From Paracoccus lutimaris (GTDB lineage: Bacteria > Pseudomonadota > Alphaproteobacteria > Rhodobacterales > Rhodobacteraceae), in assembly GCF_003337565.1 (NCBI RefSeq), contig NZ_QPJL01000013.1, positions 1 to 64,000 of the forward strand: a stretch of 64,000 nt of DNA, in the 5' to 3' direction. The translations under genes and the position numbers were made by a program. The notes below the pieces were generated by a model, which saw nothing but the letters and a program-made list of their open reading frames with translations, was not told where the DNA came from and did not search any database. Every line of letters begins with the position of its first letter. Position 1 is the stretch's first letter. Below are positions 18,661 through 28,169 of the stretch, piece by piece.

Positions 18661-19053
18661 TCAGCGGCGGATCAGATCAAGCAGCGAACTGCCCATCTGC
18701 CGGGATTGTTCAAAGACACGGAGGTTCGCTTCATAGCTGCGGCCTGCCTCTTTCGCGTCGGCGATTTCGACGACCAGATCGACATTCGACCCCATGTAAT
18801 AGCCGTCGTCGCCCGCCATCGGATGCGCGGGGTCGAAGATTTCCGGCAGGTCGCGGCGGTCCAGACGGGTGGGACCAGCCTCAACGGCGCCGGTATGGCG
18901 GCCGAAATCGATCTGCTCCTCAAAGGCGATGGTCTTGCGCCGATAGCCGGGTGTGTCGGCATTGGCGATGTTTTCCGAGATATGGCGCAGCCGCTCTGAT
19001 TGTGAACGCATACCCGAGGCCGCGATCTGGACTGCCGAAAGCTTTTCCGTCAT
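18661..19053 (-). CDS. flgC: Proximal rod protein FlgC
   Basis: This 130-residue rod protein has the N-terminal motif SERLRHISENIANADTPGYRRK, and SNVDLVVEIADAKEAGRSYEANLRVFE at the C-terminus. Length is typical for FlgC. It lies 11 bases downstream of flgB. Confidence 0.95.
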   Translation of the reverse strand: MTEKLSAVQIAASGMRSQSERLRHISENIANADTPGYRRKTIAFEEQIDFGRHTGAVEAGPTRLDRRDLPEIFDPAHPMAGDDGYYMGSNVDLVVEIADAKEAGRSYEANLRVFEQSRQMGSSLLDLIRR

Positions 19054-19064
19054 GTTACAACCTC

Positions 19065-19454
19065 TTACCCGCGACGGCCAAGGCTGGTCCGGATCAGCGT
19101 CATGGCCGATCGCGTGACTGCCAGAGAGATGTCGAATTCGCGCCGGGCTTCGGCGATGCGGATCATTTCTTCCTCGATCGAGACGGTATTGCCGTTGGGG
19201 GCGGGTTCGCCGCCATCATCCATCACGCGCCCCGTGTCGCCGCCCCAGCTGACACCGGTCATGTGGCCGGGGCGGGTACTGCGCATCTCGGCCGAGACCT
19301 GTGATCGGTAGGTGCTGGCGAATCCCGCAAGGTCCCGACTGCGAAAGCCCGGCGTGTCGGCATTGGCCACGTTCTGCGCGATCAGCTTCTGGCGTTCGGC
19401 CGCGTGGGCGGTCAGCGAACTTGCCATGCGCAAGGTTTCGATCCGGTCAAACAT
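19065..19454 (-). CDS. flgB: Proximal rod protein FlgB
   Basis: This 129-residue rod protein opens the nine-gene minus-strand flagellar transcript. It has the rod motif AERQKLIAQNVANADTPGFRSRDL near residues 20-43. The 98-base intergenic stretch to the divergent fliI should contain both promoters. No clear CtrA or sigma-54 site with correct spacing was found there. Confidence 0.94.
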   Translation of the reverse strand: MFDRIETLRMASSLTAHAAERQKLIAQNVANADTPGFRSRDLAGFASTYRSQVSAEMRSTRPGHMTGVSWGGDTGRVMDDGGEPAPNGNTVSIEEEMIRIAEARREFDISLAVTRSAMTLIRTSLGRRG

Positions 19455-19552
19455 CGAGGCTTCTCCTCAGTTCCGATAAACCGGGTTTTAACCCCAATAG
19501 GTTTAGAAACTGTTTCGAGGCACAGGTCCGCCGCGAAAAAAGGAAGCTTGGA

Positions 19553-20878
19553 ATGGATAAAATGTTGTCGGTCGCAGCCCGGATCGGGCGTGTGCGCATG
19601 ACGCGGCATTTCGGGCAGATCTGTGCAATCCAGGCCGGTCTGATCTGGGCCGAAGGGCTGAGCTGGTACGCATCTCTTGGAGATCGTGTTTTGTTTTCAA
19701 TGCGTTCTGGTGAATGCCTTGCCGGAGAAATCGTGTCGCTGCAAGCCGAGCGAGTCGCGATTCTGCCCGAAGGCGCGATGGATGGGCTGTCGATCGGCAT
19801 GCGGGTCGAGCTGATCTTTGCGCCCTCGCTGGCGCCGGCCAACTCGTGGATCGGGCGAATCATCGATCCTTTCGGGCAACCGCTGGATGGCCGGCCGCTG
19901 CTGGCCGGCGGGGATGAGCGCGGCTTTCGTCCGCCGCCGCCGCCGGCCGCCGGGCGCAACCGGCTGGGCGGGCGGCTGGATACGGGGCTGGCGGTTTTTG
20001 ATACGCTGCTGCCTTTGGTGCGCGGTCAGCGAATGGGGCTGTTCGCGGGCTCGGGGGTCGGCAAGTCGACATTGCTGTCATCGCTCGCGCGCGGGGTGTC
20101 GGCGGATGTCGTGGTGATCGGGTTGATTGGCGAGCGCGGGCGCGAACTGCGTGAATTCGTCGAGGAGGTGCTGGGCGAAGAAGGCATGGCGCGGTCGGTC
20201 GTGATCGCGGCGACCTCGGACCAGTCGCCTTTGACGCGCCGCCGCTGTGCTTGGGCGGCAATGACCGTGGCCGAGCATTTCCGCGATCAGGGCAAGCACG
20301 TGCTGTTTCTGGCCGATTCGATCACCCGTTTCGCCGAGGCGCATCGTGAGATCGCCCTAGCGGCGGGCGAAAGCCCCAGCTATCGCGGCTTTCCGCCCTC
20401 GACCTCGCAGATGATTATGTCCTTGGCCGAAAGGTCCGGGCCGGGGCCGGTCGGTTCGGGCGATATCACCGCGATCTTCAGCGTGTTGGTTGCCGGCTCG
20501 GACATGGAGGAGCCGGTCGCCGATATCCTGCGCGGGGTGCTGGACGGGCATGTGGTGCTGGACCGCGCCATTGCCGAGCGGGGGCGGTTCCCGGCGGTCG
20601 ATGTGCTGCGCTCGGTCTCGCGGTCGCTGCCACAGGCGGCCAGCGCGCATGAGAATGCGCTGATCGCCCGGGCGCGGTCGCTTTTGGGGACCTATGCCGA
20701 ATCCGAACTGATGATCCGCGCCGGGCTTTATGCGCCGGGGTCGGACGCAAGGCTGGACGAGGCGGTGCGGATCTTTCCCGGGCTGGACACATTCTTTACC
20801 CGCAAGAGCCCGAACGCGAAGCAGAGCTTTGCCCAACTGGCCGAGGTTCTGGGGCCGGTGTCGGCGCGGCCGGGCTAA
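19553..20878 (+). CDS. fliI: Flagellar export ATPase
   Basis: This 441-residue ATPase energises and organises export of flagellar subunits. Walker A GSGVGKST is near 166-173, VIGLIGERGREL near 190 is the family hallmark, and VLFLADSITRFAEAHRE near 244 is the Walker B region. The ATG at 19553 with AAGGA about 9 bases upstream was chosen; a much longer open frame upstream overlaps flgB and is not supported. It is divergent from the rod operon, and the following 274 bases to 21152 hold no gene I can see. Confidence 0.95.
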   Translation: MDKMLSVAARIGRVRMTRHFGQICAIQAGLIWAEGLSWYASLGDRVLFSMRSGECLAGEIVSLQAERVAILPEGAMDGLSIGMRVELIFAPSLAPANSWIGRIIDPFGQPLDGRPLLAGGDERGFRPPPPPAAGRNRLGGRLDTGLAVFDTLLPLVRGQRMGLFAGSGVGKSTLLSSLARGVSADVVVIGLIGERGRELREFVEEVLGEEGMARSVVIAATSDQSPLTRRRCAWAAMTVAEHFRDQGKHVLFLADSITRFAEAHREIALAAGESPSYRGFPPSTSQMIMSLAERSGPGPVGSGDITAIFSVLVAGSDMEEPVADILRGVLDGHVVLDRAIAERGRFPAVDVLRSVSRSLPQAASAHENALIARARSLLGTYAESELMIRAGLYAPGSDARLDEAVRIFPGLDTFFTRKSPNAKQSFAQLAEVLGPVSARPG

Positions 20879-21152
20879 GTCGCATCGAAGGCCATCCTGG
20901 TCGTCGGATCATTGCATCAGAGGCGACGGGTTGGCCTTCATCTGTGGTCGGGCCGGGGAGTGCCTTAGCGGTTACTGGATATTTCATCCGCGTCCCGGAT
21001 CGCGCGCGGTTGCCCGAATCGGGCATTGCCCGGCTGCGCGCGATTCAGGCCATGCGATTGGCCGGCTTTCGTCAGTGCTGCCCGGCAAAATCTTCGCTGC
21101 CATGATATCTGCCATGTCGTGGCTTGGGCAAAGGAGAATACCTATAGGGCGG

Positions 21153-21884
21153 CTACTGGCACAGCCGCCAGTCGCCGCGACGCGGCTTGATATCCAGATG
21201 CAGATGGTTGTCATGCGCGGCGTTCGTGCCGGGGCCAAGCACGGTGGTGAAATGCAGGCAGGCCGTGCCGCGCACCGCGCGCTGAAAGGCTTCGATCATG
21301 TCGCCGCTGTCCTGACGCGGCGTGATCTGGATGCGGGTAGCGTCCGAAAAACGGAATGCGGCGATGTCGAAAGCATTGCCGAAGGCGTGTTCCGAGAGGT
21401 TTTCGCCGCCGGTTCCAACCGTGGCGCGGCATTGATAGGTTGTCCCCGGCTCCAGCGCCACCAATCGGGGTTGGCCGGGCAGCAGCGCGGCGGCGGGGCG
21501 GACGAAGTCGCGCAGCCAATATGCCAGATGGCGTGCGGTATCGCAGCGCATCACGGCGCCGCCGGGGATCTCGATGCCGGGCAGGGGGCGGCGTAGCAGG
21601 ATCGGGCGGGCAATGCCGCAATCGCGATGTGCGGGATCGGTCAGCGGGGCCTGTTCGCTGAAATCCGCGCCCAGCAAGGTCAGCTCAAGCCGGCAGGCGG
21701 CATGGTCGAAATCGCTTTCGCGCTGCGTCGCATGCCTGGGCGTCGCGGCGGGGTCTGTCGCGGCCGTGGCCATATCCGGCGAGCTGTCCGGTATCTGAGG
21801 ACGCGGCGCGGGACGTGTTTCCTGCGCGGGGGATGGCTGCGCGATCGCCAATGCAAGCAGCACTGCCGGCAGCAGCCATCGCAT
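21153..21884 (-). CDS. Extensin-like peptidoglycan-type protein
   Basis: This 243-residue exported protein has a signal peptide (LLPAVLLALAIAQPSPA), a Pro/Ala/Thr-rich linker, and the extensin-like C-terminal domain. That domain has CxLELTLLG, the SEHAFGNAFDIAAF block near 166 and HDNHLHLDIK near 225, which resemble the zinc ligands of M15-type D,D-peptidases. A peptidoglycan-processing role is inferred. It is 2 bases from the L,D-transpeptidase gene, probably co-transcribed after it. Confidence 0.85.
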   Translation of the reverse strand: MRWLLPAVLLALAIAQPSPAQETRPAPRPQIPDSSPDMATAATDPAATPRHATQRESDFDHAACRLELTLLGADFSEQAPLTDPAHRDCGIARPILLRRPLPGIEIPGGAVMRCDTARHLAYWLRDFVRPAAALLPGQPRLVALEPGTTYQCRATVGTGGENLSEHAFGNAFDIAAFRFSDATRIQITPRQDSGDMIEAFQRAVRGTACLHFTTVLGPGTNAAHDNHLHLDIKPRRGDWRLCQ

Positions 21885-21886
21885 GT

Positions 21887-23389
21887 TCAGGGCTGCCCGC
21901 CTTGCGGGGGCAGGGTCACCACACCGACCTGTTGATCCGGCAGACTGCCGGGCAATCCGGCGTCGGAAGGGTATTCCGGCTCATCCGTCATTGCGGCAGG
22001 CGCGGCATGGGCGGGCGCGAGCGGTTCGGATGACGCAGGCGTCGCGGGCGTGATGACCGCGGCGGGCGCGACCTCTGCCCCTGCCTTGGCGAGCGAGGCG
22101 GCCAGCGCGTCGACGGGCGGGGTCGCGGCAGGTGCCGCCGCGGCGGGCAGCACCGTGGATTGTGCTGTCGGCTGCGCTGCGGGTTGTGCCGCAGGGATCG
22201 GCGCGGCGCCGGCCAGTTGCGGCGGCACCCGGTTCCCGCGCGCCAGGGGCCGGGTCGCGCTGATCGCCGTCACGGCAGTCGTTCGCGTCGCGGCGGCGGC
22301 GGGCGAGGCCCCGGTCACATCGGCGATGCTCACGCCAGGATCCAGGAACTCGACCGTGGTCTGCTTGGCCTTGACCATATGCGCGAGCTCCCATGCGTCC
22401 CAGTTCGTCAGCCGCACACAGCCATGGGACTGGCTGACGAACAGCTTTGAGGGGGTGGCGGTGCCATGGATGCCATAGGTCGGCTCGCTGAGGTCGATCC
22501 AGACATTGCCGACCGGGGCGTTCGGGCCGGCGGGCACGATCAGCACGCGGTCATTCTCGCCCTGCTTGAAGTTGCGCTTGGGGTTATAGGTATAGGTCGG
22601 GTTCAGCGCGACCGCATCGACGACATGGTTGCCATGCGGCGAGGGAGTCTCGGTCGAGCCGACGGTCGCTGGATAATCCGCCACCAGATTGCCGCGCCCG
22701 TCATAGGCGGCGACGCGGCGGGTTTCCTTGTCGACGATGATACGGGTGACGGTGGCGCGGATCGGCTTGGCGGGGACGGTCGCCTGGATGATGGCGCCGG
22801 GTAGGAATTCGACGCCCGGATTCAGCTTGATCATGAACTTTTCGTCCATGTGAAAGCGCTCGGACAGCTTTTCCAGGATGCTGGTATAGCCTTGCGAGCT
22901 CATCTTGGCCTTTTCGGCGTAATCGGCGGGGATCTGGTCCACCAGCCCATAGGCGTCATCCTCGGTGATCGTATAGGCCATGGTGACGGGCGCCGCCGCA
23001 TAGGCTTGCAGCAGATCCCAGACCGCGTGATCCATCCGGCCGGTCATTGGCAGCCCGGCGCGGCGCTGGAAGGCCTTGACCGCGCTTTCGCTCATGCCGC
23101 CGCGCCAGCCGTCGACCACGCCCGGCGAGATGCCTGAACGGTCCAGCAGCACCTGTACCTTGGCGGTCAGGGCCGACTGGCCGGCGGGCAGGTCGCCGCC
23201 GCCATAGGTGGCGGCCTCGATCTGGGCCGGGGTGATCACGGCCGGCGCCCTTGCGACCGAGGCGGCGGCGGTGCTGGTCGTGGCCGTGGAATCGGCCTGC
23301 GGCCAGGCCGGGGCCAGCGACAGGAAAAGGGCGACGGTCGCCAGCGAAAGGCGAGAAGCCGCACCAGCGGCGGTGACGGTCGGAAGCAT
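21887..23389 (-). CDS. L,D-transpeptidase with PG-binding domain
   Basis: This protein of about 500 residues has a signal peptide, a peptidoglycan-binding helical domain (KVQVLLDRSGISPGVVDGWRG near 78-98) and a YkuD catalytic domain with GIHGT and the SHGCVRL active-site cysteine near 325. A C-terminal Ala/Pro-rich tail of about 150 residues follows. It forms meso-DAP cross-links or attaches lipoproteins in the periplasm. The ATG at 23389 was preferred because it places the signal peptide at the N-terminus; an upstream start adds 20 residues. Confidence 0.9.
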   Translation of the reverse strand: MLPTVTAAGAASRLSLATVALFLSLAPAWPQADSTATTSTAAASVARAPAVITPAQIEAATYGGGDLPAGQSALTAKVQVLLDRSGISPGVVDGWRGGMSESAVKAFQRRAGLPMTGRMDHAVWDLLQAYAAAPVTMAYTITEDDAYGLVDQIPADYAEKAKMSSQGYTSILEKLSERFHMDEKFMIKLNPGVEFLPGAIIQATVPAKPIRATVTRIIVDKETRRVAAYDGRGNLVADYPATVGSTETPSPHGNHVVDAVALNPTYTYNPKRNFKQGENDRVLIVPAGPNAPVGNVWIDLSEPTYGIHGTATPSKLFVSQSHGCVRLTNWDAWELAHMVKAKQTTVEFLDPGVSIADVTGASPAAAATRTTAVTAISATRPLARGNRVPPQLAGAAPIPAAQPAAQPTAQSTVLPAAAAPAATPPVDALAASLAKAGAEVAPAAVITPATPASSEPLAPAHAAPAAMTDEPEYPSDAGLPGSLPDQQVGVVTLPPQGGQP

Positions 23390-23486
23390 GCTCGGGTGCC
23401 TGTAGTTTTTTCGGTTTTGCTGGCGATTCTGGCGATTTTCGCCGCCCAAGGCAAGCGATCAGGGGTCAACTCGTGTTGATCTTGTC

Positions 23487-24140
23487 CTAGATCGTTGCCG
23501 AGAAGCGATGCCCGCGCGGAAAGTGACGCCGTGTCAATGAGATCGGCATGTTGTCCAGCCAGTCCAGCCGCTCGACCAGCAGAACCGGATCGGCCGGTGC
23601 GACCCTGAGCGCCTCGGCCACGAAACCCTCGTTGGCCATCGTTGCCCCCATCGACATATTGGCACGGTTGATGGGGATATGGCCCAGCAGCCATTCGCAG
23701 GGGCTGATCTTTTGCAATGCCTCTTTGGTCAGGCCGGGCGTTGCATGAAAGTTGATCCAGCGCTCTTCGCAGCAATAGGGCTGATCGCTGGCGGTAAAGC
23801 TGCTTTTGGTCCAGAGCAGCTTGTCCTCGGGGCGCAGCAGCATGGCCTGGGCGACCTCGGTCGGCGGCGAGGCTTTCTCGATATGGACCAGCTGATAGCC
23901 ATAGGTCTTGCCCACTGCCTCGATCTCGCGCCGCAGCAGGAAGCGCACGGTCTGCACATTGGGATGAGCCACGACTCGGGTACCAACCTTGCGGCGACGC
24001 TCAAGCACGCCGCTGTCGGCCAAAACCTGCAATGCCCGGTTGACGGTGGCGCGCGCGCAGCCGAATTCGGCGGCCAGTTCGGTCTCGGTCGGGATCAGCT
24101 CGCCCGGGGCCCAGGTGCCGTCGTGAATACGGCCAAGCAC
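23487..24140 (-). CDS. GntR/HutC-type regulator, damaged start
   Basis: This protein has an N-terminal winged helix (GELIPTETELAAEFGCARATVNRALQVLADSGVLERRR) and a C-terminal UTRA ligand domain, the HutC subfamily of GntR repressors. The natural reading frame appears to begin with an ATG at 24167, but its third codon is TAG (24159-24161). The longest uninterrupted frame starts at a GTG at 24140, losing about nine residues of the first helix. The ligand is unknown. It is divergent from the MFS gene and possibly controls it. Confidence 0.75.
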   Translation of the reverse strand: MLGRIHDGTWAPGELIPTETELAAEFGCARATVNRALQVLADSGVLERRRKVGTRVVAHPNVQTVRFLLRREIEAVGKTYGYQLVHIEKASPPTEVAQAMLLRPEDKLLWTKSSFTASDQPYCCEERWINFHATPGLTKEALQKISPCEWLLGHIPINRANMSMGATMANEGFVAEALRVAPADPVLLVERLDWLDNMPISLTRRHFPRGHRFSATI

Positions 24141-24158
24141 ATCCTCCTGGACAGATTG

Positions 24159-24161
24159 CTA
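24159..24161 (-). other. In-frame TAG near the start of the regulator
   Basis: Reading leftward, ATG (24167-24165), ACC, TAG (24161-24159), CAA, TCT, GTC, CAG, GAG and GAT run in frame into the GTG at 24140. A GGAG sequence sits 4-7 bases before that GTG. The TAG could derive from TGG by one change, which would restore a tryptophan. Confidence 0.7.
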
Positions 24162-24167
24162 GGTCAT

Positions 24168-24473
24168 GTTGCGGCGCTTGCGCACCTGTTCCTGTGCAGA
24201 AAGGGCCTGCATGACGTGGGTGTTGAATTCCATGATTTTATGGCGATTAACTCAGTCGGTTAAGCGGACGGGCTGCTTCCGGATGCCTGGTACGGGGCGC
24301 AATGGCGAATATGCCCCAACGGAGCACAAAAGTAAACTTAACGGTTCAGTTAGGAGCCGTCCAGTGGGCGAGCGCAGTCGCGAGAAACGGCCCTTGGTCG
24401 TGATCCGCCAGGGTCGGTTGACTTTCCGGCGATGCGGAACCAGAAAACGGGCATTAACACATGAGGTGAGTCC
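24168..24473. promoter_or_regulatory. Divergent control region regulator/MFS
   Basis: These 306 bases separate the regulator from the MFS exporter. An interrupted inverted repeat TTAAC-N7-GTTAA lies at 24247-24263, and a related TTAACGGTTCAGTTAG follows about 85 bases later. Such spaced half-sites suit a dimeric repressor, but the sequence does not match the usual HutC operator and no binding partner is shown. No gene is visible in the stretch. Confidence 0.4.
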
Positions 24474-25664
24474 GTGACGGAGACTGCGACTTTCCGCGGG
24501 CCGGGCGCGTCTGCCACGGCCTGGACCGTGCTGATCGCCATCAGCCTGTGCCACATGATCAACGACATTATGCAATCCATGCTGGCGGCGATCTATCCGT
24601 TGCTGCGGCAGGAATTCACGCTGTCCTATTGGCAGATCGGGTTGATGACTTTCTCCTTTCAGGTCACCGCCTCGCTGTTGCAGCCGGTGGTGGGGCTGAT
24701 CACCGACAAGAAGCCGATGCCGCGATCGCTGGCGGTGGGGATGGGCTCGACCTTTTTCGGGGTGCTGCTGCTGGCGCTCGCGCATGAATATTGGGTGCTG
24801 CTGACTGGCGCGATGCTGATCGGCATCGGCTCGGCGGTGTTTCACCCCGAAAGTTCGCGCGTGGCGCGCATCGCCTCGGGCGGGCGGTTCGGGACGGCGC
24901 AGTCGCTGTTCCAGCTGGGCGGGAATTTCGGCACCGCGCTGGGGCCGTTGCTGGCGGCCTTTATCGTGGTGCCGCTGGGGCGGCCTTCGGTCGCGATCTT
25001 TTCCGTGGCGGCGATGCTGGGTTCGGCCATCCTGTGGCGGGTCGGAACCTGGGCCGAGGGGCGGCGTCGCGCCGCGGCGCACAAGCCCGCAGCCCCTTCG
25101 CCCTTTTCGCGGCGGCGTGTGGCCATGGCCATCGTGGTGCTGGCGCTGCTGACCTTTACCAAGAATATCTATACGGCCAGCATTTCCAGCTATTACACCT
25201 TTTTCCTGATCGAGAAGTTCGACCTGACCACCCAGCAGGCGCAGTTGATGCTGTTCCTGTTCCTGGGCGGCATGGCCGGGGGCGTCATGCTGGGCGGGCT
25301 GGTCGGTGACAAGATCGGGCCGTTGAAGGTGATCTGGTTCTCGATTCTGGGAATTCTGCCCTTCACGCTGGCGCTGCCGCATGTCGGGCTGGCGGCGACC
25401 GGGGCGCTGACGGTGGTGATCGGGTTGATCCTCGCCTCGGCCTTTCCGGCGATCGTGGTGTTCGCGCAGGAGCTGGTGCCGGGGCGGACCGGGCTGATTG
25501 CCGGCATCTTCTTTGGCTTTGCCTTTGGCATGGGCGGGATTGCTGCCGCCGTGCTGGGGGTGATCGCCGATGCGCGCGGGATCGAGTATGTCTATCAGAT
25601 CTGCGCCTATCTGCCGCTGATGGGGCTGTTGACGATCTTTTTGCCGCGTATGGAACGGTTGTGA
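24474..25664 (+). CDS. MFS exporter, fosmidomycin-resistance type
   Basis: This 396-residue inner-membrane protein has about 12 hydrophobic helices and the opening SLCHMINDIMQSMLAAIYPLLRQEF that typifies the Fsr branch of the major facilitator superfamily. GLITDKKPMPRS matches the loop 2-3 signature, and FHPESSRVAR is a second Fsr block. It starts at GTG with GAGG upstream. The natural substrate is unknown; Fsr proteins export fosmidomycin and related compounds. Confidence 0.85.
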   Translation: MTETATFRGPGASATAWTVLIAISLCHMINDIMQSMLAAIYPLLRQEFTLSYWQIGLMTFSFQVTASLLQPVVGLITDKKPMPRSLAVGMGSTFFGVLLLALAHEYWVLLTGAMLIGIGSAVFHPESSRVARIASGGRFGTAQSLFQLGGNFGTALGPLLAAFIVVPLGRPSVAIFSVAAMLGSAILWRVGTWAEGRRRAAAHKPAAPSPFSRRRVAMAIVVLALLTFTKNIYTASISSYYTFFLIEKFDLTTQQAQLMLFLFLGGMAGGVMLGGLVGDKIGPLKVIWFSILGILPFTLALPHVGLAATGALTVVIGLILASAFPAIVVFAQELVPGRTGLIAGIFFGFAFGMGGIAAAVLGVIADARGIEYVYQICAYLPLMGLLTIFLPRMERL

Positions 25665-25672
25665 TCCGGGCA

Positions 25673-25720
25673 CCGGGGGCGCTGCCCCCGGACCCCCGGG
25701 ATATTTGGACATGAAAGAAG
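25673..25720 (+). repeat. GGATATTT-ATGAAAGAAG element, copy 1
   Basis: A strong hairpin CCGGGGGCGCTGCCCCCGG (25673-25691) is followed by CCCCCGGGATATTTGGACATGAAAGAAG. The same 3' word recurs at 43570-43596 and 62510-62539. Here GAAAGAAG ends immediately before the allA ATG, so the element supplies the purine-rich region ahead of that start. Confidence 0.75.
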
Positions 25721-26200
25721 ATGAAGAAAATCAGGATCAGGCCGATCTCGGCCGAGGAATTCGCGCCCTTTGGTGAGCTGTTGGCGGTGCGGGCGCAGGC
25801 AAGCAAGATGATCAATGCCGGGCGCTGCGAGCGCCATCACGCGCTGGCCACTGTCGAGCGTGGCGGGGGCGAGGCGATCATTTCGATTTTCCGGTCCGAG
25901 CCGGTGAGCCTGCCCTATGACTGCGCGCTGCTGGAGCGGCATCCGCTGGGTTCGCAAGCCTTCATGCCGCTGGGGCCGGATCCATGGCTGTCGGTCGTGG
26001 CGCCGGATGAGGGCGGGCGTCCGGGGGCGCTGATTGCGTTTCTGGTGCCGGCGGGCATGGGCGTGAACCTGCGTGCTGGGGTCTGGCACGGGGTGCTGAC
26101 GCCGCTGGACCGGGCCGCTGATTTTCTGGTCGTGGACCGTGAAGGCACCGGCGTGAACCTGGAAGAGGTCGTCATTCCTTCGGTCACCATTGAGGCATGA
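25721..26200 (+). CDS. allA: Ureidoglycolate lyase
   Basis: This 159-residue cupin-fold enzyme releases urea and glyoxylate from ureidoglycolate in allantoin breakdown. Family blocks [31 protein letters not shown] and [11 protein letters not shown] near 125 are present. It overlaps rnhB by 4 bases. No other purine-catabolism gene is nearby, so its pathway partners must lie elsewhere. Confidence 0.92.
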   Translation: MKKIRIRPISAEEFAPFGELLAVRAQASKMINAGRCERHHALATVERGGGEAIISIFRSEPVSLPYDCALLERHPLGSQAFMPLGPDPWLSVVAPDEGGRPGALIAFLVPAGMGVNLRAGVWHGVLTPLDRAADFLVVDREGTGVNLEEVVIPSVTIEA

Positions 26201-26814
26201 GCGCGCCGGATTACGCGCTGGAAGAGGCGGCGCTGCGGGCGGGCGCGCGGGTCATCGCCGGGGTCGATGAGGTCGGGCGCGGGCCTTTGGCCGGGCCGGT
26301 GACGGCGGCGGCGGTCATTCTGGAGATCGACCGGATTCCTGAAGGGATCAACGATTCCAAGAAATTATCGCCGAAACATCGGGAAGTTCTGGCAGAGGAG
26401 ATCATGACCGGCTGCGACTGGGCGGTCGGTCATGCCAGCGTCGAGGAAATTGACGCGCTGAATATCCTGCGCGCCTCGCATCTGGCGATGTGCCGGGCGC
26501 TGGCCGGTCTGCGCCAGCGTCCCGATCTGGCGCTGGTCGACGGCAACCTGCTGCCCCGCGATCTGCCCATGCCGGGGCAGGCCGTGGTCAAGGGCGATGC
26601 GCGGTCGCTGTCGATTGCGGCGGCCTCGCTGGTGGCTAAGCTGTTGCGTGACCGCATCATGGTGGATTTGGCGCAACAGCATCCCGGCTATGGCTGGGAG
26701 GTGAATGCCGGATACCCGACCAAGGCGCATAAGCAGGCGCTGCTAGATTTGGGGGTGACCCCATATCATAGGCGCAGCTTCAAGCCCGTCCACAATATCT
26801 TGTGTAAAGAGTGA
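26197..26814 (+). CDS. rnhB: Ribonuclease HII
   Basis: This 205-residue enzyme removes RNA from RNA-DNA hybrids and misincorporated ribonucleotides. The motifs [15 protein letters not shown] near 21-35 and [10 protein letters not shown] near 51 carry the acidic and basic active-site residues, and [15 protein letters not shown] contains further conserved residues. It lies directly before ccrM, an arrangement conserved in Caulobacter and relatives. Confidence 0.97.
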   Translation: MSAPDYALEEAALRAGARVIAGVDEVGRGPLAGPVTAAAVILEIDRIPEGINDSKKLSPKHREVLAEEIMTGCDWAVGHASVEEIDALNILRASHLAMCRALAGLRQRPDLALVDGNLLPRDLPMPGQAVVKGDARSLSIAAASLVAKLLRDRIMVDLAQQHPGYGWEVNAGYPTKAHKQALLDLGVTPYHRRSFKPVHNILCKE

Positions 26815-26827
26815 ACAGCAAGGCATT

Positions 26828-26871
26828 GATTCAAAAAAGAATTTGACGGCGAATCGGGTCTGAATCATCAT
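26828..26871 (+). promoter_or_regulatory. ccrM promoter with three GANTC sites
   Basis: GATTC at 26828-26832 and GAATC at 26851-26855 and 26862-26866 cluster within 39 bases. A TTGACG box at 26843-26848 stands about 17-18 bases from a weak CATCAT/ATCATT -10 region. Two of the sites thus lie in or touch the promoter spacer, the position where GcrA acts on methylated GANTC in Caulobacter. The AT-rich stretch contrasts with the GC-rich surroundings. Confidence 0.6.
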
Positions 26872-26899
26872 TGGGCAAATCAAATCGGCAACAAAATAG

Positions 26900-28048
<1,149 letters not shown>

Positions 28049-28100
28049 GTTTCGCCAGGTTCCGGCGCGAAGCGAGCTCTGGCGCTGCCGGAACTGCCTT

Positions 28101-28139
28101 GCCCCGCCCCGCGGTTTTCCTGCCGGGCGGGGCCTTTTC
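28101..28139 (+). terminator. Rho-independent terminator of ccrM
   Basis: A 9-base stem GCCCCGCCC/GGGCGGGGC (28101-28109 and 28125-28133) is followed by CTTTTC. It lies 53 bases after the ccrM stop codon. Confidence 0.75.
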
Positions 28140-28169
28140 ATGGCTTGGGCGATGTGAAATCACTACGCC

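Noticed and set aside
16578-19454. Flagellar genes as a type III secretion injectisome
   Set aside because: Rod and ring genes (flgB, flgC, flgF, flgG, flgH) are flagellum-specific.
19455-19552. TTAA words between flgB and fliI as a CtrA box
   Set aside because: TTAA at 19488-19491 is not followed by a second half-site at the required 7-base spacing.
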